A stretch of 64,000 bases of DNA from Calliphora vicina. Its lineage: Eukaryota; Arthropoda; Insecta; Diptera; Calliphoridae. Numbering within the stretch: position 1 is the first letter of the stretch; each line of letters starts with the position of its first letter. A program made the position numbers and the translations under genes. The notes under the pieces are model-generated. The model was given only the letters and a program-made list of their open reading frames with translations, had not been told where the DNA came from and searched no databases. Shown piece after piece: positions 11,223 through 20,239 of the stretch. Location of the stretch: contig NC_088781.1 in NCBI RefSeq assembly GCF_958450345.1, positions 78,815,797-78,879,796 on the forward strand, in the 5' to 3' direction.

Positions 11223-11368
11223 GGTAGCCCTAAAATAATGTTAGAGCAAGGCCTATTATTATTATTATCATACACTGTCTGCTGTCTGTTTCATTGTCAT
11301 TGTACCTTTACCATTCCGTCCGTTCTCCCTATGTGTCAGTCGTAGCCGACCACGGTTGATATCCTACA

Positions 11369-12270
11369 TATATTTAGTGAAGACTTACACTACTTAAGTT
11401 TGAGTTTCAATATGTTTCTTATATATTTTCCTTGTTTGTGTTTCATTATCACGTAGGTTATACAATTTAGAAGTTTTAGTTTAATGTTTAATGCATTATC
11501 ATTTATTAATATCTTTTAGTGTGTGTGAACCATATATTGGTAGTAGTTTTCGATATAGAAAATCAGAGTATTTAATTTTAAATTCATCGTAAGTTAATGG
11601 ATTAAGAACTGTTAATTTGGATAAATTATTTAATATTTTCTAAAAATTTTCCAATAACTCCATTTAACATGTATGAAATAAAAATTAGTAGAAATCCTTC
11701 TTTTTGAATTATATGTTTCCTCTTTTATTTCATTAAGGTTTCTGGTGAAAAAACTTTTCACAAAAAATGCGTAAATTCAGAATGACAAAATCTTAATTTA
11801 GGTTCCATATCTAAATATTGTTTAATGTTAATAAAAAAATACTCCCATTAATTTATTATTACAATATTCAAAATTATTCATGACCAAAAATACTCCCATT
11901 AAAATTGTATACCCTAATGTAGACTAATTAAAAGAAAATAAACCCTCCTATTAAAACTGCATTAAAAGCCTCTACATAATAGTACAACAAAACTAAATAA
12001 AAAAACAAAATCAATTCCACACAATATAACACACAAAGCATTTTTTCTACATTACTCAAATTACCTGAAGCAAGAAAACAAAAATTTACAAATTGTCGCT
12101 GCCTTTTTCTACGCCAACAATTCCTCGTCATCAAATTTTTGCTGCCTTTTTCTCTGCCAACAATTCCTCGTCATCAAACTGTCGCTGCCTTAATTTCAGA
12201 AAATGCTCTTCAATATTCCTCATAAAAATTTTCAATATTCTTCTTCTCTGCCAGTTTAAATAAAAAAAAA
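11369..12270. other. AT-rich stretch with a 43-bp tandem repeat
   Basis: No gene recognised. At about 12095-12190 a 43-bp unit (GCTGCCTTTTTCTmyGCCAA...CATCAAA) is present a little over twice; GCTGCC starts at 12098, 12141 and 12184. The rest is unstructured AT-rich DNA. Confidence 0.6.
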
Positions 12271-12276
12271 TCCAAG

Positions 12277-13083
12277 AACAGGCATTCCTGCAGTTAGAGG
12301 AATTGTTGTGTATAGCACCAATTTTGGTATATCCCATCCCTGGGGCGAAGTTTGTGCTAGACAGCTATGGGAGTGGATACGGAATAGGCGGTGTGATTTC
12401 GCAGATTATCAACGGGCGGAAAAGGTCATAGGCTACTACAGACGGACACTTTCCAAGCCTGAGAGAAATTACTGCGTGACGCGACGTGAACTCCTGGCAG
12501 TATTAGAGTGTGTGAAGCATTTCCACAAGTATCTGTATGGCCAGCACTTCCAACTGAGAACCGATCATTCTGCCCTCAGGTGGTTGCTGCAATTTAAACA
12601 ACCTGAAGGACAACTGGCTCGTTGGATTGAGAGGCATCAAAGCTATGACTTTGTCATCGAGCTCTTTGTCACGCTCTCAAGACGACCATGCAACGTGGGA
12701 TGCATCAACGTTCGTCTAATGCACATAGAGTGTAGTGAAGAATGGTCTGTAGGGCAGACAAATGACCCCATACTGGCGAAGGTAATATCGGCAAAAGAAG
12801 AAGGTAGAACGCCATCTCACAATGAAATATCGGCCGAAAGTCCACTGATGAAATCATATTGGGCCCTATGGAATAGTCTACAGTTGTTAAATGGCTACTT
12901 ATACCGTATATGGGAAAGTGCTGACGGTGACATATCTAATTGTGGTGCCTACCTCTAAAATAAATGTAATAATGGAAGAGTTCCATGACGGTCCCAGTGG
13001 TGGTCATCTTGGTGGAACAAAAACCTTAGAAAAGTTAAAACAACGTTTTTATTGGGTGGGTCGTCAGCAAGTAGTAGCCGATT
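12277..13083 (+). pseudogene. gypsy pol: RT end, RNase H and integrase zinc finger
   Basis: The first frame (12277-12418) covers the RT-RNase H joint: AFLQLEELL, then VYPIPGAKFVLDSYGSGYG, where the family has a catalytic Asp followed by Ala-Ser. A frameshift at about 12418 leads into RNase H: YYRRTLSKPERNYCVTRREL (Glu), then QLRTDHSALRWLLQF (Asp). A further shift near 12900 leads to the integrase HHCC finger, of which the His part is visible (FHDGPSGGHLGG, then RFYWVG). The Cys pair lies beyond the solo LTR (WVANCPQC). RNase H degrades genomic RNA; integrase joins cDNA to target. The gene is dead, with at least two frameshifts and two insertions. Confidence 0.85.
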
Positions 13084-14387
13084 TGTGACGGACGAACCAT
13101 TAATGTTCTGTATATTCTGAGATGGGCTACCTATGTTCCGGCCGTGCTCAGGGAAATTTGGGATGGATCTTGTCTCAAAATAAACAGATTTAAGTCCTTT
13201 GCATAAATAATAAAATAAGGTAGCATTCAGTCAACAATAAAATAAAGATATAACAAAAAAAAAAAACTAATCTTGATGTTATTCTCTCTTCATTTCTATA
13301 CCCAACCCTACCATTGCTATCTTAAATCAAAATAGATAGCCCGAATTGAACTACCCTACTTACAACCTTAACTGTTCACGAAATTTTGTAAACAAATTTA
13401 GCAAGTCATTTTTAAAATTCAAACAATTTTATTATAAATTAAAATAAATTCCAAACAAATTCAACATGTCAATAAGGTGTCAAGTGTAACAAAATTAATA
13501 GTTAACATTTAAATATTTTAAATTAAAGCAAATTAAACAAATTATTTAACAGTTAGTAAGTATTAAGTTTGATTAGAATCTAATTTTTGACAAATTATCA
13601 ATTTTAGTGTATTAATAGTATTAATATATGTATTTTAAAGAAAATTGGTTATGAAATTAAGTAATATATATATAGCAACAAATATTCATAAAAAAATTTA
13701 AGTGTTTAAGTAATATTTTTTTTTGTTTTTGCAAATTTAAAAGGAAAAAATATGTAAATATGGTATTTTTAACTCACCAATTACCTCTCCAGCGATGACA
13801 TAAGGCCTTGTGTCTGCTTAAGGTTTGATTATCTATATTTTCGTTATAAAAACTTAAATTTTTGAAGAACAAATTTTGAAATGATCCATAACCAAATTAC
13901 TTATTTAAGTATGTATGTGCTAATTAATGATATGAGAGAACAATATTAGAATTTTTACATCACTAAACAATAATATAAAAATAGTAGCCAATAAGATAAT
14001 TAATTTAAGTTATGAATTTTAGAAAATTTGACTTTTTTTATAAGAATGAGTGATAAATTTAGATGGAAAACAAACTTTAAAATACAATTACAAAATTTTA
14101 GCGAATAATCTTATCAGCCACCCACTTATGTAATGAGGATGATGAATACTTATCTATTAGGTCACAAGCAAATTTCATACTTAAACTTGTCAAAATTACA
14201 GTTATCTTCAAGCCAAATTGTTCGTTCTTCTCCTCACCAATTTTTTTCCAAAAATGTTTTCTATTCCAAAAATTCTAATTTTTCATTTTGATTACTTTTT
14301 CAAAAATTTTTCAAAATTTAATTTTCAACTTTTATCAAGTAAAAAAAATATAAAAAATACGTTCGAGCTTAAAAAGAGCACCTCACA
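13084..14387. mobile_element. Putative solo LTR, 1,304 bp, in gypsy integrase
   Basis: The insert begins TGTGACGG and ends CCTCACA (TGTGA/TCACA inverted termini). It is flanked by GATT (13080-13083 and 14388-14391). Discounting it restores the integrase frame from the His pair to the Cys pair. TG...CA ends with a 4-bp duplication and no internal coding fit a solo LTR left by LTR-LTR recombination. At 1.3 kb it would be a long LTR, so a non-coding element of another class is possible. Confidence 0.65.
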
Positions 14388-15101
14388 GATTGGGTAGCCA
14401 ATTGTCCACAATGCATAGCAGTAAGAAGAAGTCGTGGACAACTTCAGCAATATAACTCGAGCAGATTTCAATGGATGTAGCAGGCCCTTTCGCTGTCAGT
14501 GATGCTGGAAACCGTTACGTTCTAGTGGTTATGGATTATTTCAGCAAATGGCCAGAGGTATAAGGGTGTTTGTGAAAAATTGGGTGTGCCGCTATGGTGT
14601 GATTTATACGGAATAATAAAAACCAGAACAACATCACTGCATCTTTAATCTGATGGAATGGTCGAAAGATTCAATCGCACACTGGAGGAATATTTAAGAA
14701 AAGTGGTCAGTGCACACCAGAAGGACTGGGATGAATACATACATTCTATTGGCATACAGAATATCTGTTCATGACTCAAGCTCTCGAACACCTGTCTTCG
14801 GGACAGAACTCAATTTGCCTTGTGATTTAGAATTCGGTATTAAGCCTTCATCAACAAATAATGAGCAAGATGACCTAAACGAACTTCATGAATTCGTACG
14901 CAGATGAATAAAAATGACCAGTCACAAAATGTAAGCCAGATACGATCGAACAGCGAATTCTGAAGGATTTAACAAAGGTCAGCTTGTACTGCTGTATAAC
15001 CCACAACGTAAGAAAGGACTGTCTCACAAACTACAAACCTATTGGGATGGACCAATGGGTTTGTAGTTTGTGAGACAGTGTGATTAAGAAATTAAACGTC
15101 G
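14388..15101 (+). pseudogene. gypsy integrase core, decayed
   Basis: WVANCPQCIAVRRSRGQ completes the zinc finger. A frame change follows, then MDVAGPFAVSDAGNRYVLVV and MDYFSKWPE (first catalytic Asp region). After a deletion the next recognisable piece is GMVERFNRTLEEYLRKVV (catalytic Glu neighbourhood), then SSRTPVFGTEL at about 14774-14810 and GQLVLLYNPQRKKG, the start of the C-terminal domain. The piece carrying the second Asp is missing. Several stops and shifts make it inactive. The last codons end in the CGTCG that the Transib-like element duplicated. Confidence 0.82.
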
Positions 15102-16714
15102 CACAGTGGTTCAGAAACGTATTTTTTTTGGCAATAATTCGGTATCTCGGGAACTATTAGAGATATTATTACGAAATTTCACATGGTTCGAGTTGATTTA
15201 CAGTTGTTCAGCTTCCTAGGGGTAATTGGGGCCAGTACGTGGCCCCTGAAACTTGGACACCTCGGGTCTCAAATTTTTTAAAAAATCACCAAAAATCCAT
15301 TTATTATCCGAATGAGTTGAAATTTAAAATATAAATAGTCCCTGAGAAGATTAGCTAAAAATACTCTTACACGTGTAGGTTGTCTACATTAGCTGAAGAG
15401 ATATTTAGGTTTATTGATTTATTTTTTTTAATTTTGCTTGATTTTTTTGGTTTTTTAGATATGGCGGGCCAACGGAGGGTCGAAATTTTTTTTTACAAAA
15501 TCAGCTTTATTGGAGATAATATTCTAAATCAGATAGAAATAACTTTCTAACAGTTATTCGTCCCTATAAAAAGTTACATGCATCCAAATTTGAAACATGT
15601 AAAATGGGCCGTATTTTTTTAAGTTTCTTTTCACAAAAAAGTCCCTATATTTTTTCTTTTGTAGGAAAAATTTTTCTTCGGAACTATATACAATTTGTAA
15701 ATGATCCGAAAAGAGAACCTAATGCAAAAGCGTGTAAAGTAAAACTTGACTCACTTAAGCGGCCATAGTTGCCCCCAGACCTATCCAAGCTTGGGCAATT
15801 TAAAAAAAAATTTTTGGTTTGAGTAAAAAATTTTAAAAAGACTAGTATAGCCCTATATGTTTCTTAAATACTTGCATAGTTTTTTTTACTATCACACGGT
15901 AAATGACGTCACAGTAGGCAGTTTTCTAAAAAAAACTCAGTTTTTGGAACACATTTTCACCGTTTCAGGAATTTCGGTATTTGAAAATAAAAAATGTCAA
16001 AAATTATAATACCATTGATTTAAGGACATTTGAGTCTATATTAGTTCCAAATTTTTTTATGATTTTTTAATTGTTAAAATTTTACATTAATTCAAATTTT
16101 ATATTTTTCTGACCATATTATAATTTTTTTTTAGTTTGTACATGTTCCAAATTTGGATGCATGTAACTTTTTATAAGGACGACATAATTGATACCAAGTG
16201 GTTTTTATCTTATTTAGAATTTTATTGCCAATATAGCTGATTTTGTAAAAAAAAAAAATTCGACCCTCCGTAGGCCCACCATATCTAAAAATCCAAAAAA
16301 GATCGAGCAAAATTAAAACAAAAATCAATAAACCTAAATATCTCTTCAACTAATATAGATAATCTACACATCTTAGCGTATTTTTAGTAGATCTTCTCAA
16401 GTACTATTTATATTTTAATTTTCAAAAAAAATTTTATTTGCATTTATAACATCCAATTGTATACAAAAAATCATTATAATGTCATTACAAGAGTATTTTA
16501 AAAGCATGAAACGATAAAAGATAGCATATATATTACGGTCATTTAAAACGCATTCACTTAGGTCAACTTTGGTCTCTGGACAAAAAAGTAATAAAGATAT
16601 AAGCCTAATACTTTTGGTACATGATAATTAGACTGTTTATTACAAACTGTGTAAAAATCAGGTAGATCAGAAGGCATAACAAAAATTAATCAATGCCGCC
16701 CTTGAACCACTGTG
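15102..16714. mobile_element. Transib-like non-autonomous DNA transposon, 1,613 bp
   Basis: The termini are CACAGTGGTTCA and TGAACCACTGTG, flanked by a perfect CGTCG duplication (15097-15101 and 16715-16719). A CACAGTG-type terminus plus a 5-bp C/G-framed duplication is the signature of the Transib superfamily, relatives of RAG1. Discounting element plus one CGTCG restores the gypsy integrase frame. Inside, roughly 15300-15620 is repeated in inverted order at about 16130-16440, so the element is partly a foldback. I see no transposase. Relatives in the window are at 36.4-37.7, 38.6-40.6, 49.8-50.1, 56.4-56.8 and 62-64 kb. Confidence 0.8.
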
Positions 16715-16850
16715 CGTCGTGGTGTACAGAATACAAAAAGAAGAGAGCCCGAGATCTAAATTGAAGGTCGTTCATCAAGATCGACTAGCTGCCTATAGGA
16801 AAAGTTAATCTATGCCTATTCGGGACGAACAGGCTTAAGCGGGGGGCAGT
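16715..16850 (+). pseudogene. gypsy integrase C-terminus and polypurine tract
   Basis: After the Transib-like element the frame resumes as VVYRIQK and, after one slip, KLKVVHQDRLAAYR, the usual end of the integrase C-terminal domain in this group. GCGGGGGGCAG directly before the LTR is the polypurine tract that primes plus-strand DNA. Confidence 0.8.
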
Positions 16851-17342
16851 GTTACGAAATTGTACTTGAATTTAAATATAACTGTTTTAACGGCCGGTTT
16901 AAAGTTGTATAATGCTTCTCAAACAGTAGTGCCTCTCTAACTGTAACATATCTGTGGGTATTATTAACATTGAATAAAAGCTTTGAGTTGAACATTGTTT
17001 GTAAGTATGGCAACACTAAATGATTAATATCGAAAGCTCTAGAATTCGAATATTCTGGTTTTTGGATCATTGTGGAAATAGAGCTTTCTAGATGGTAATG
17101 CAGCGTATATCGTTAAGTAAAGACATCAACTACCATACTTGTACATTAAAAAGTGTGTATATTTCTGCGAATTTATAAGCGTATTTAAAAACATTGAGTG
17201 ACTATTTTAAACTGTTGCTGTTGTACATTTTAAATAAATAAAGAGTTGTTACAAATTTTAAATTACTAAACGGCTTTTATTTGCAATCAAAAGTTTATTT
17301 AAAGGAAATAAAGCCCCGTTTTTAAAAGGTAAAAACGTAACA
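16851..17342 (+). repeat. 3' LTR of the gypsy element, about 492 bp
   Basis: It starts TGTTACG directly after the polypurine tract and ends CGTAACA, giving a perfect 7-bp inverted terminus. Near its end it contains TTAAATAAATAAAGAG, a plausible polyadenylation region. There is no matching 5' LTR in the window. Confidence 0.82.
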
Positions 17343-18203
17343 ATATTTTTTTGTATTTCAATTCACAATGTTATTTTCTCTTCTTCCCTGTAAAACCCGT
17401 CTATTTACTATGAGTATAACTAACGTCTTTCATATCGCAATTTTTGACGCCCTATAAATAACCTTGCATTTAAAAATGGTGAATTTAGAAGATATATACA
17501 ATTATGATCGGTTTCCTATGTAATCAGCTCACTAATAAGCTGGCTTAATATGTACTACATTTTGGTTCATAAATTTACTGTTAATACTAATAGATTCAAG
17601 GATATGAAATCTACAAAGGATAACAGTATTAACGAATGATGAATTTTCCGTTCAATATGGTGAATTGTTCGAAAATCAAAAACATTAAGATTTTTTATTT
17701 ATTTCTTTACTAATTTAAAATCTTGCGGATATTCTATATGCAAATAATTGTGGTGATGTGCCTAAAACTGAGTGCATAAGAGCTCAAGATCAAAATGATA
17801 TGAGTAGTTTATGTTAGAAGTGTGCATAAATTAAATGGTAAAATAATATTTCCACAATTTTACTGATGGGTGTAAATCAGGGAAAGGTAACCTATACTAT
17901 TACATTTTACAATTGTATTTGTTATATTCTCTTTCCGCTCTCAGTACGAATCGGTGTTGCCAGTATACTTCCGTCTCTTTTCCCCAATTATTAATGTAAA
18001 ATCTCATATTGTTCATCATACATCTTAAACAGTTGGGAAAAATTTTTTTCTCTGGCAACGCTGATTCTTAAAAATGTGCGACTGATTAAAGTTGTTTATT
18101 TCTCTACAATCCGTTTACATACGTATGTAAGAGAAGAGTAAATGAAAAACGCGGCGCCAATCATTTGCCTTTGCCTGGTGTAAATATATCCCTCAAAATT
18201 CAC
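17343..18203. other. AT-rich DNA, nothing recognised
   Basis: I see no frame, repeat or motif that I can name here. Confidence 0.4.
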
Positions 18204-18415
18204 TTTTTACATTCTCATGTGGATTTTTTTCCCCGGAAAACCTCGGACATATGAGTGACAAACATAAAGAGCGTTTACATCAAGGTTTGAAGTTTTTCGA
18301 GAGGAATTATCAAGGTTTTTGGGATCAGAATATGCTAGGAGACTACTGTTGGAGTGTCGTGAGGGAGACAAATGAAAATAACTATAAAAAGAGGACTAAA
18401 ACACTTCACTTTTAA
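18204..18415 (+). pseudogene. Fragment of a repetitive arthropod protein family of unknown function
   Basis: One frame reads FLHSHVDFFP. After a one-base slip in a C run at about 18231-18235 it continues ENLGHMSDKHKERLHQGL, then ERNYQGFWDQNMLGDYCWSV, and ends KTLHF with a stop at 18413-18415. From memory this matches the C-terminus of a multicopy family in arthropod genomes (HSHxDFFPENLG, ERFHQD, YQGxWxxxMxxDYCW), usually called uncharacterised and probably TE-borne. The length, about 70 residues, is only the tail. I see no upstream coding, so it is a scrap. The family name is unknown to me. Confidence 0.65.
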
Positions 18416-19643
18416 TTTTGTTGTCCTAATTTAATGTATATTTTTATATGTTTCGTTTTTAATAAATGTCTCAAAAGTTTGAAGTCCAGGATAATAATAT
18501 TTTTCCGAACTTAGAAGACCTAAATACACAAATCCCCATATGTTTCAATTCATGAGCAAACACCTTGTAAACTAGTGTAATAAATGTAATAATCATAAAT
18601 AACCATAAGTGTTCGTTTGGATAGCATCAAATATATGATGTCACTTTCCATGGATCAGGTAACATAGCCTTCAATGTCTAACCTTTTAGTTTTATTTCAA
18701 TAAAATCCATTTCAAATAACTAATCATAACACAATTCTTAATTATATCTAAATTTTTATAACAGAATAGAAGCATGGCGTTGTTTGGATAAAATGTATGT
18801 CCTTAAATTTGTTTGTATTAATAGTAAATGATGGTAATGCAACATTGCTATAGTTCTTTATAATTATTTTATTCAAAATTTTAAAAATCAAGTAAATTTT
18901 CTTAGAGTTGCATTTTTTTTGATCGCACAAATTTACCACTGTTTTTACTAAAAAATTTATAATTATCCTTACATACAAAAATATAGGAAAAAATGTCATG
19001 CTATAAATGACTATGAACACAAAGAATATAAAAATAGCAGAGCATAGGGAGCATTGAATTCAGTTGTAAGAATATTAATACCAGTTGAATAACAAATAGC
19101 ATAGCGTTGCATTTTTTATGCTCGCTACTGTATGTATTTAAGGAGGAAAAATATTTCGAATTGATACAATTGACAAATATTTAAACATATAACAAAAACT
19201 AATATGATATAAATTGCCATTGAAACCAAAGTATAAATTATTTAAAGCGTGTATTTATAAAATGTCAAATAACAAAGTACCTACATATTATTTAATCAGT
19301 GCTAACAAATTTATCAAATATAGCAAAATAAATGCAGTTGATTTATTTTATATTTATTATTTTATATTTATTATTTTATATTTATTAGCTTGTTGAAAAA
19401 TTGTCCTCATAGTAATTATTGAGAGTTTTAACAGAAAAGTACCTGAAATTTAGAATTTCTAAAAAGTAGAAGACTCCAATAATAATTAAAGGAGAATACA
19501 TTTTCAATTTTATTTCTAGATTTACTTGTTTGGATATATATATACATCGTAGATCCATACGATGTAGAAAGAACCTAGTTCCCGAATCTCTAGATTAAAC
19601 GGACTAGGCAATAATGAATCAGTCAGTCAGGCACTCTACAATA
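18416..19643. other. AT-rich DNA, nothing recognised
   Basis: Mostly A/T runs. There is a TTTATATTTATTA repeat at about 19340-19386. No coding signal. Confidence 0.4.
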
Positions 19644-19696
19644 CAGTGTCCCAAAATTTTGGAATTTCGGAACGCATACCCTCTAATTTTTTTATA

Positions 19697-20219
19697 CAGT
19701 GAGTGTCACTCAAAATCGTACAACATATTTTTTTAAATATTATGAAATTATACAGGCAATAGGTAATTATATAAAAAATTAAAAGTAATTATTAATTGGA
19801 ACAAAAAATATGTATTTCAACAAAAAAGTTAACAAAACCTCAATTCGTTAAAAAAATATTGATGAAAATTAAAGAACATCACAAAATTCATAATTCACTT
19901 AAATTCGTACAATTATATTAAATTATAATTAAAACTTTAAAAATTAAAAAAAAAAATTAATATTAAATAATCCTAATACTTTGTAGGGTATCATTTGCTA
20001 TTTTTTAGTGCCTGTACGATTTTAAATGACGAACTGACAGTCTTACCCAATTTTTTTATTTGTGGATAAGAGCAATTAAAATTATACCCAATTTTCTGAT
20101 AGGTAATAGCACACACAATATAAAAATAGCATTTTAAAATATTTCCAAAACATCAACTTTCTAAAACTAATGAATAAAATTTGACTACGATGGTGTACGA
20201 TTTTAAGTGACATTCACTG
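19697..20219. mobile_element. TA-flanked MITE, 523 bp, Tc1/mariner type
   Basis: The termini CAGTGAGTGTCACTCAAAAT and its near-complement (ATTTTAAGTGACATTCACTG) lie between TA dinucleotides (19695-19696 and 20220-20221). The sequence around the empty site matches the opposite arm of the host foldback, which proves the insertion. Confidence 0.82.
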
Positions 20220-20239
20220 TATATATAAAACTATAGTTA

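Larger units (their letters stand above)
7888..11265 (+). mobile_element. RTE-like LINE, 3.4 kb, inserted in an LTR
   Basis: The flanking duplication TATCATACACTG is at 7876-7887 and 11266-11277. The element has about 400 bp of leader, one endonuclease-RT frame and a short 3' end made of ATT repeats. A single long ORF, microsatellite 3' end and compact size suggest the RTE group or a relative. The clade call is from memory of related proteins and needs a tree. Apart from one frameshift the coding region is open, so the copy is young and younger than the LTR element it cut. Confidence 0.88.
5144..11368 (-). mobile_element. Non-autonomous LTR retrotransposon with 278-bp LTRs, interrupted by a LINE
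   Basis: Two LTRs beginning TGTAGGAT and ending ATCCTACA flank a 2.28-kb internal region. The host duplication is TATA (5140-5143 and 11369-11372). The primer-binding site lies 2 nt inside the right LTR on the minus strand, so the element reads right to left. The internal region has room for a SAP-like protein and little else: I see no protease, RT or integrase. By my base-by-base reading the LTRs differ at three of 278 positions, so the copy is young and must have been mobilised in trans. A 3,378-bp LINE sits inside the right LTR. Confidence 0.88.
7701..11368 (-). repeat. LTR (5' LTR of the minus-strand element), split by a LINE
   Basis: Positions 7701-7887 and 11278-11368 join to exactly 278 bp, the length of the left LTR, once the LINE and one copy of its 12-bp duplication are discounted. 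The LTR is followed by TATA, the element's own duplication. Confidence 0.9.
12270..17342 (+). mobile_element. 5'-truncated Ty3/gypsy LTR retrotransposon with two nested insertions
   Basis: From left to right: end of RT, RNase H, integrase zinc finger, integrase core, integrase tail, polypurine tract and 3' LTR. The 5' LTR, gag and most of RT are absent. A 1,304-bp putative solo LTR (13084-14387) and a 1,613-bp Transib-like element (15102-16714) sit inside integrase. In both cases the pol frame resumes exactly once the insert and one duplication are discounted. pol runs straight into the polypurine tract with no env frame, so this is not an envelope-bearing errantivirus. Confidence 0.88.

Noticed and set aside
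15102..16714. Functional V(D)J-type recombination signal
   Set aside because: Only the heptamer matches; no nonamer at 12 or 23 bp was seen, and flies have no RAG system. The ends are transposon ends.
12270..17342. Endogenous errantivirus
   Set aside because: pol leads straight to the polypurine tract and LTR; there is no envelope frame.
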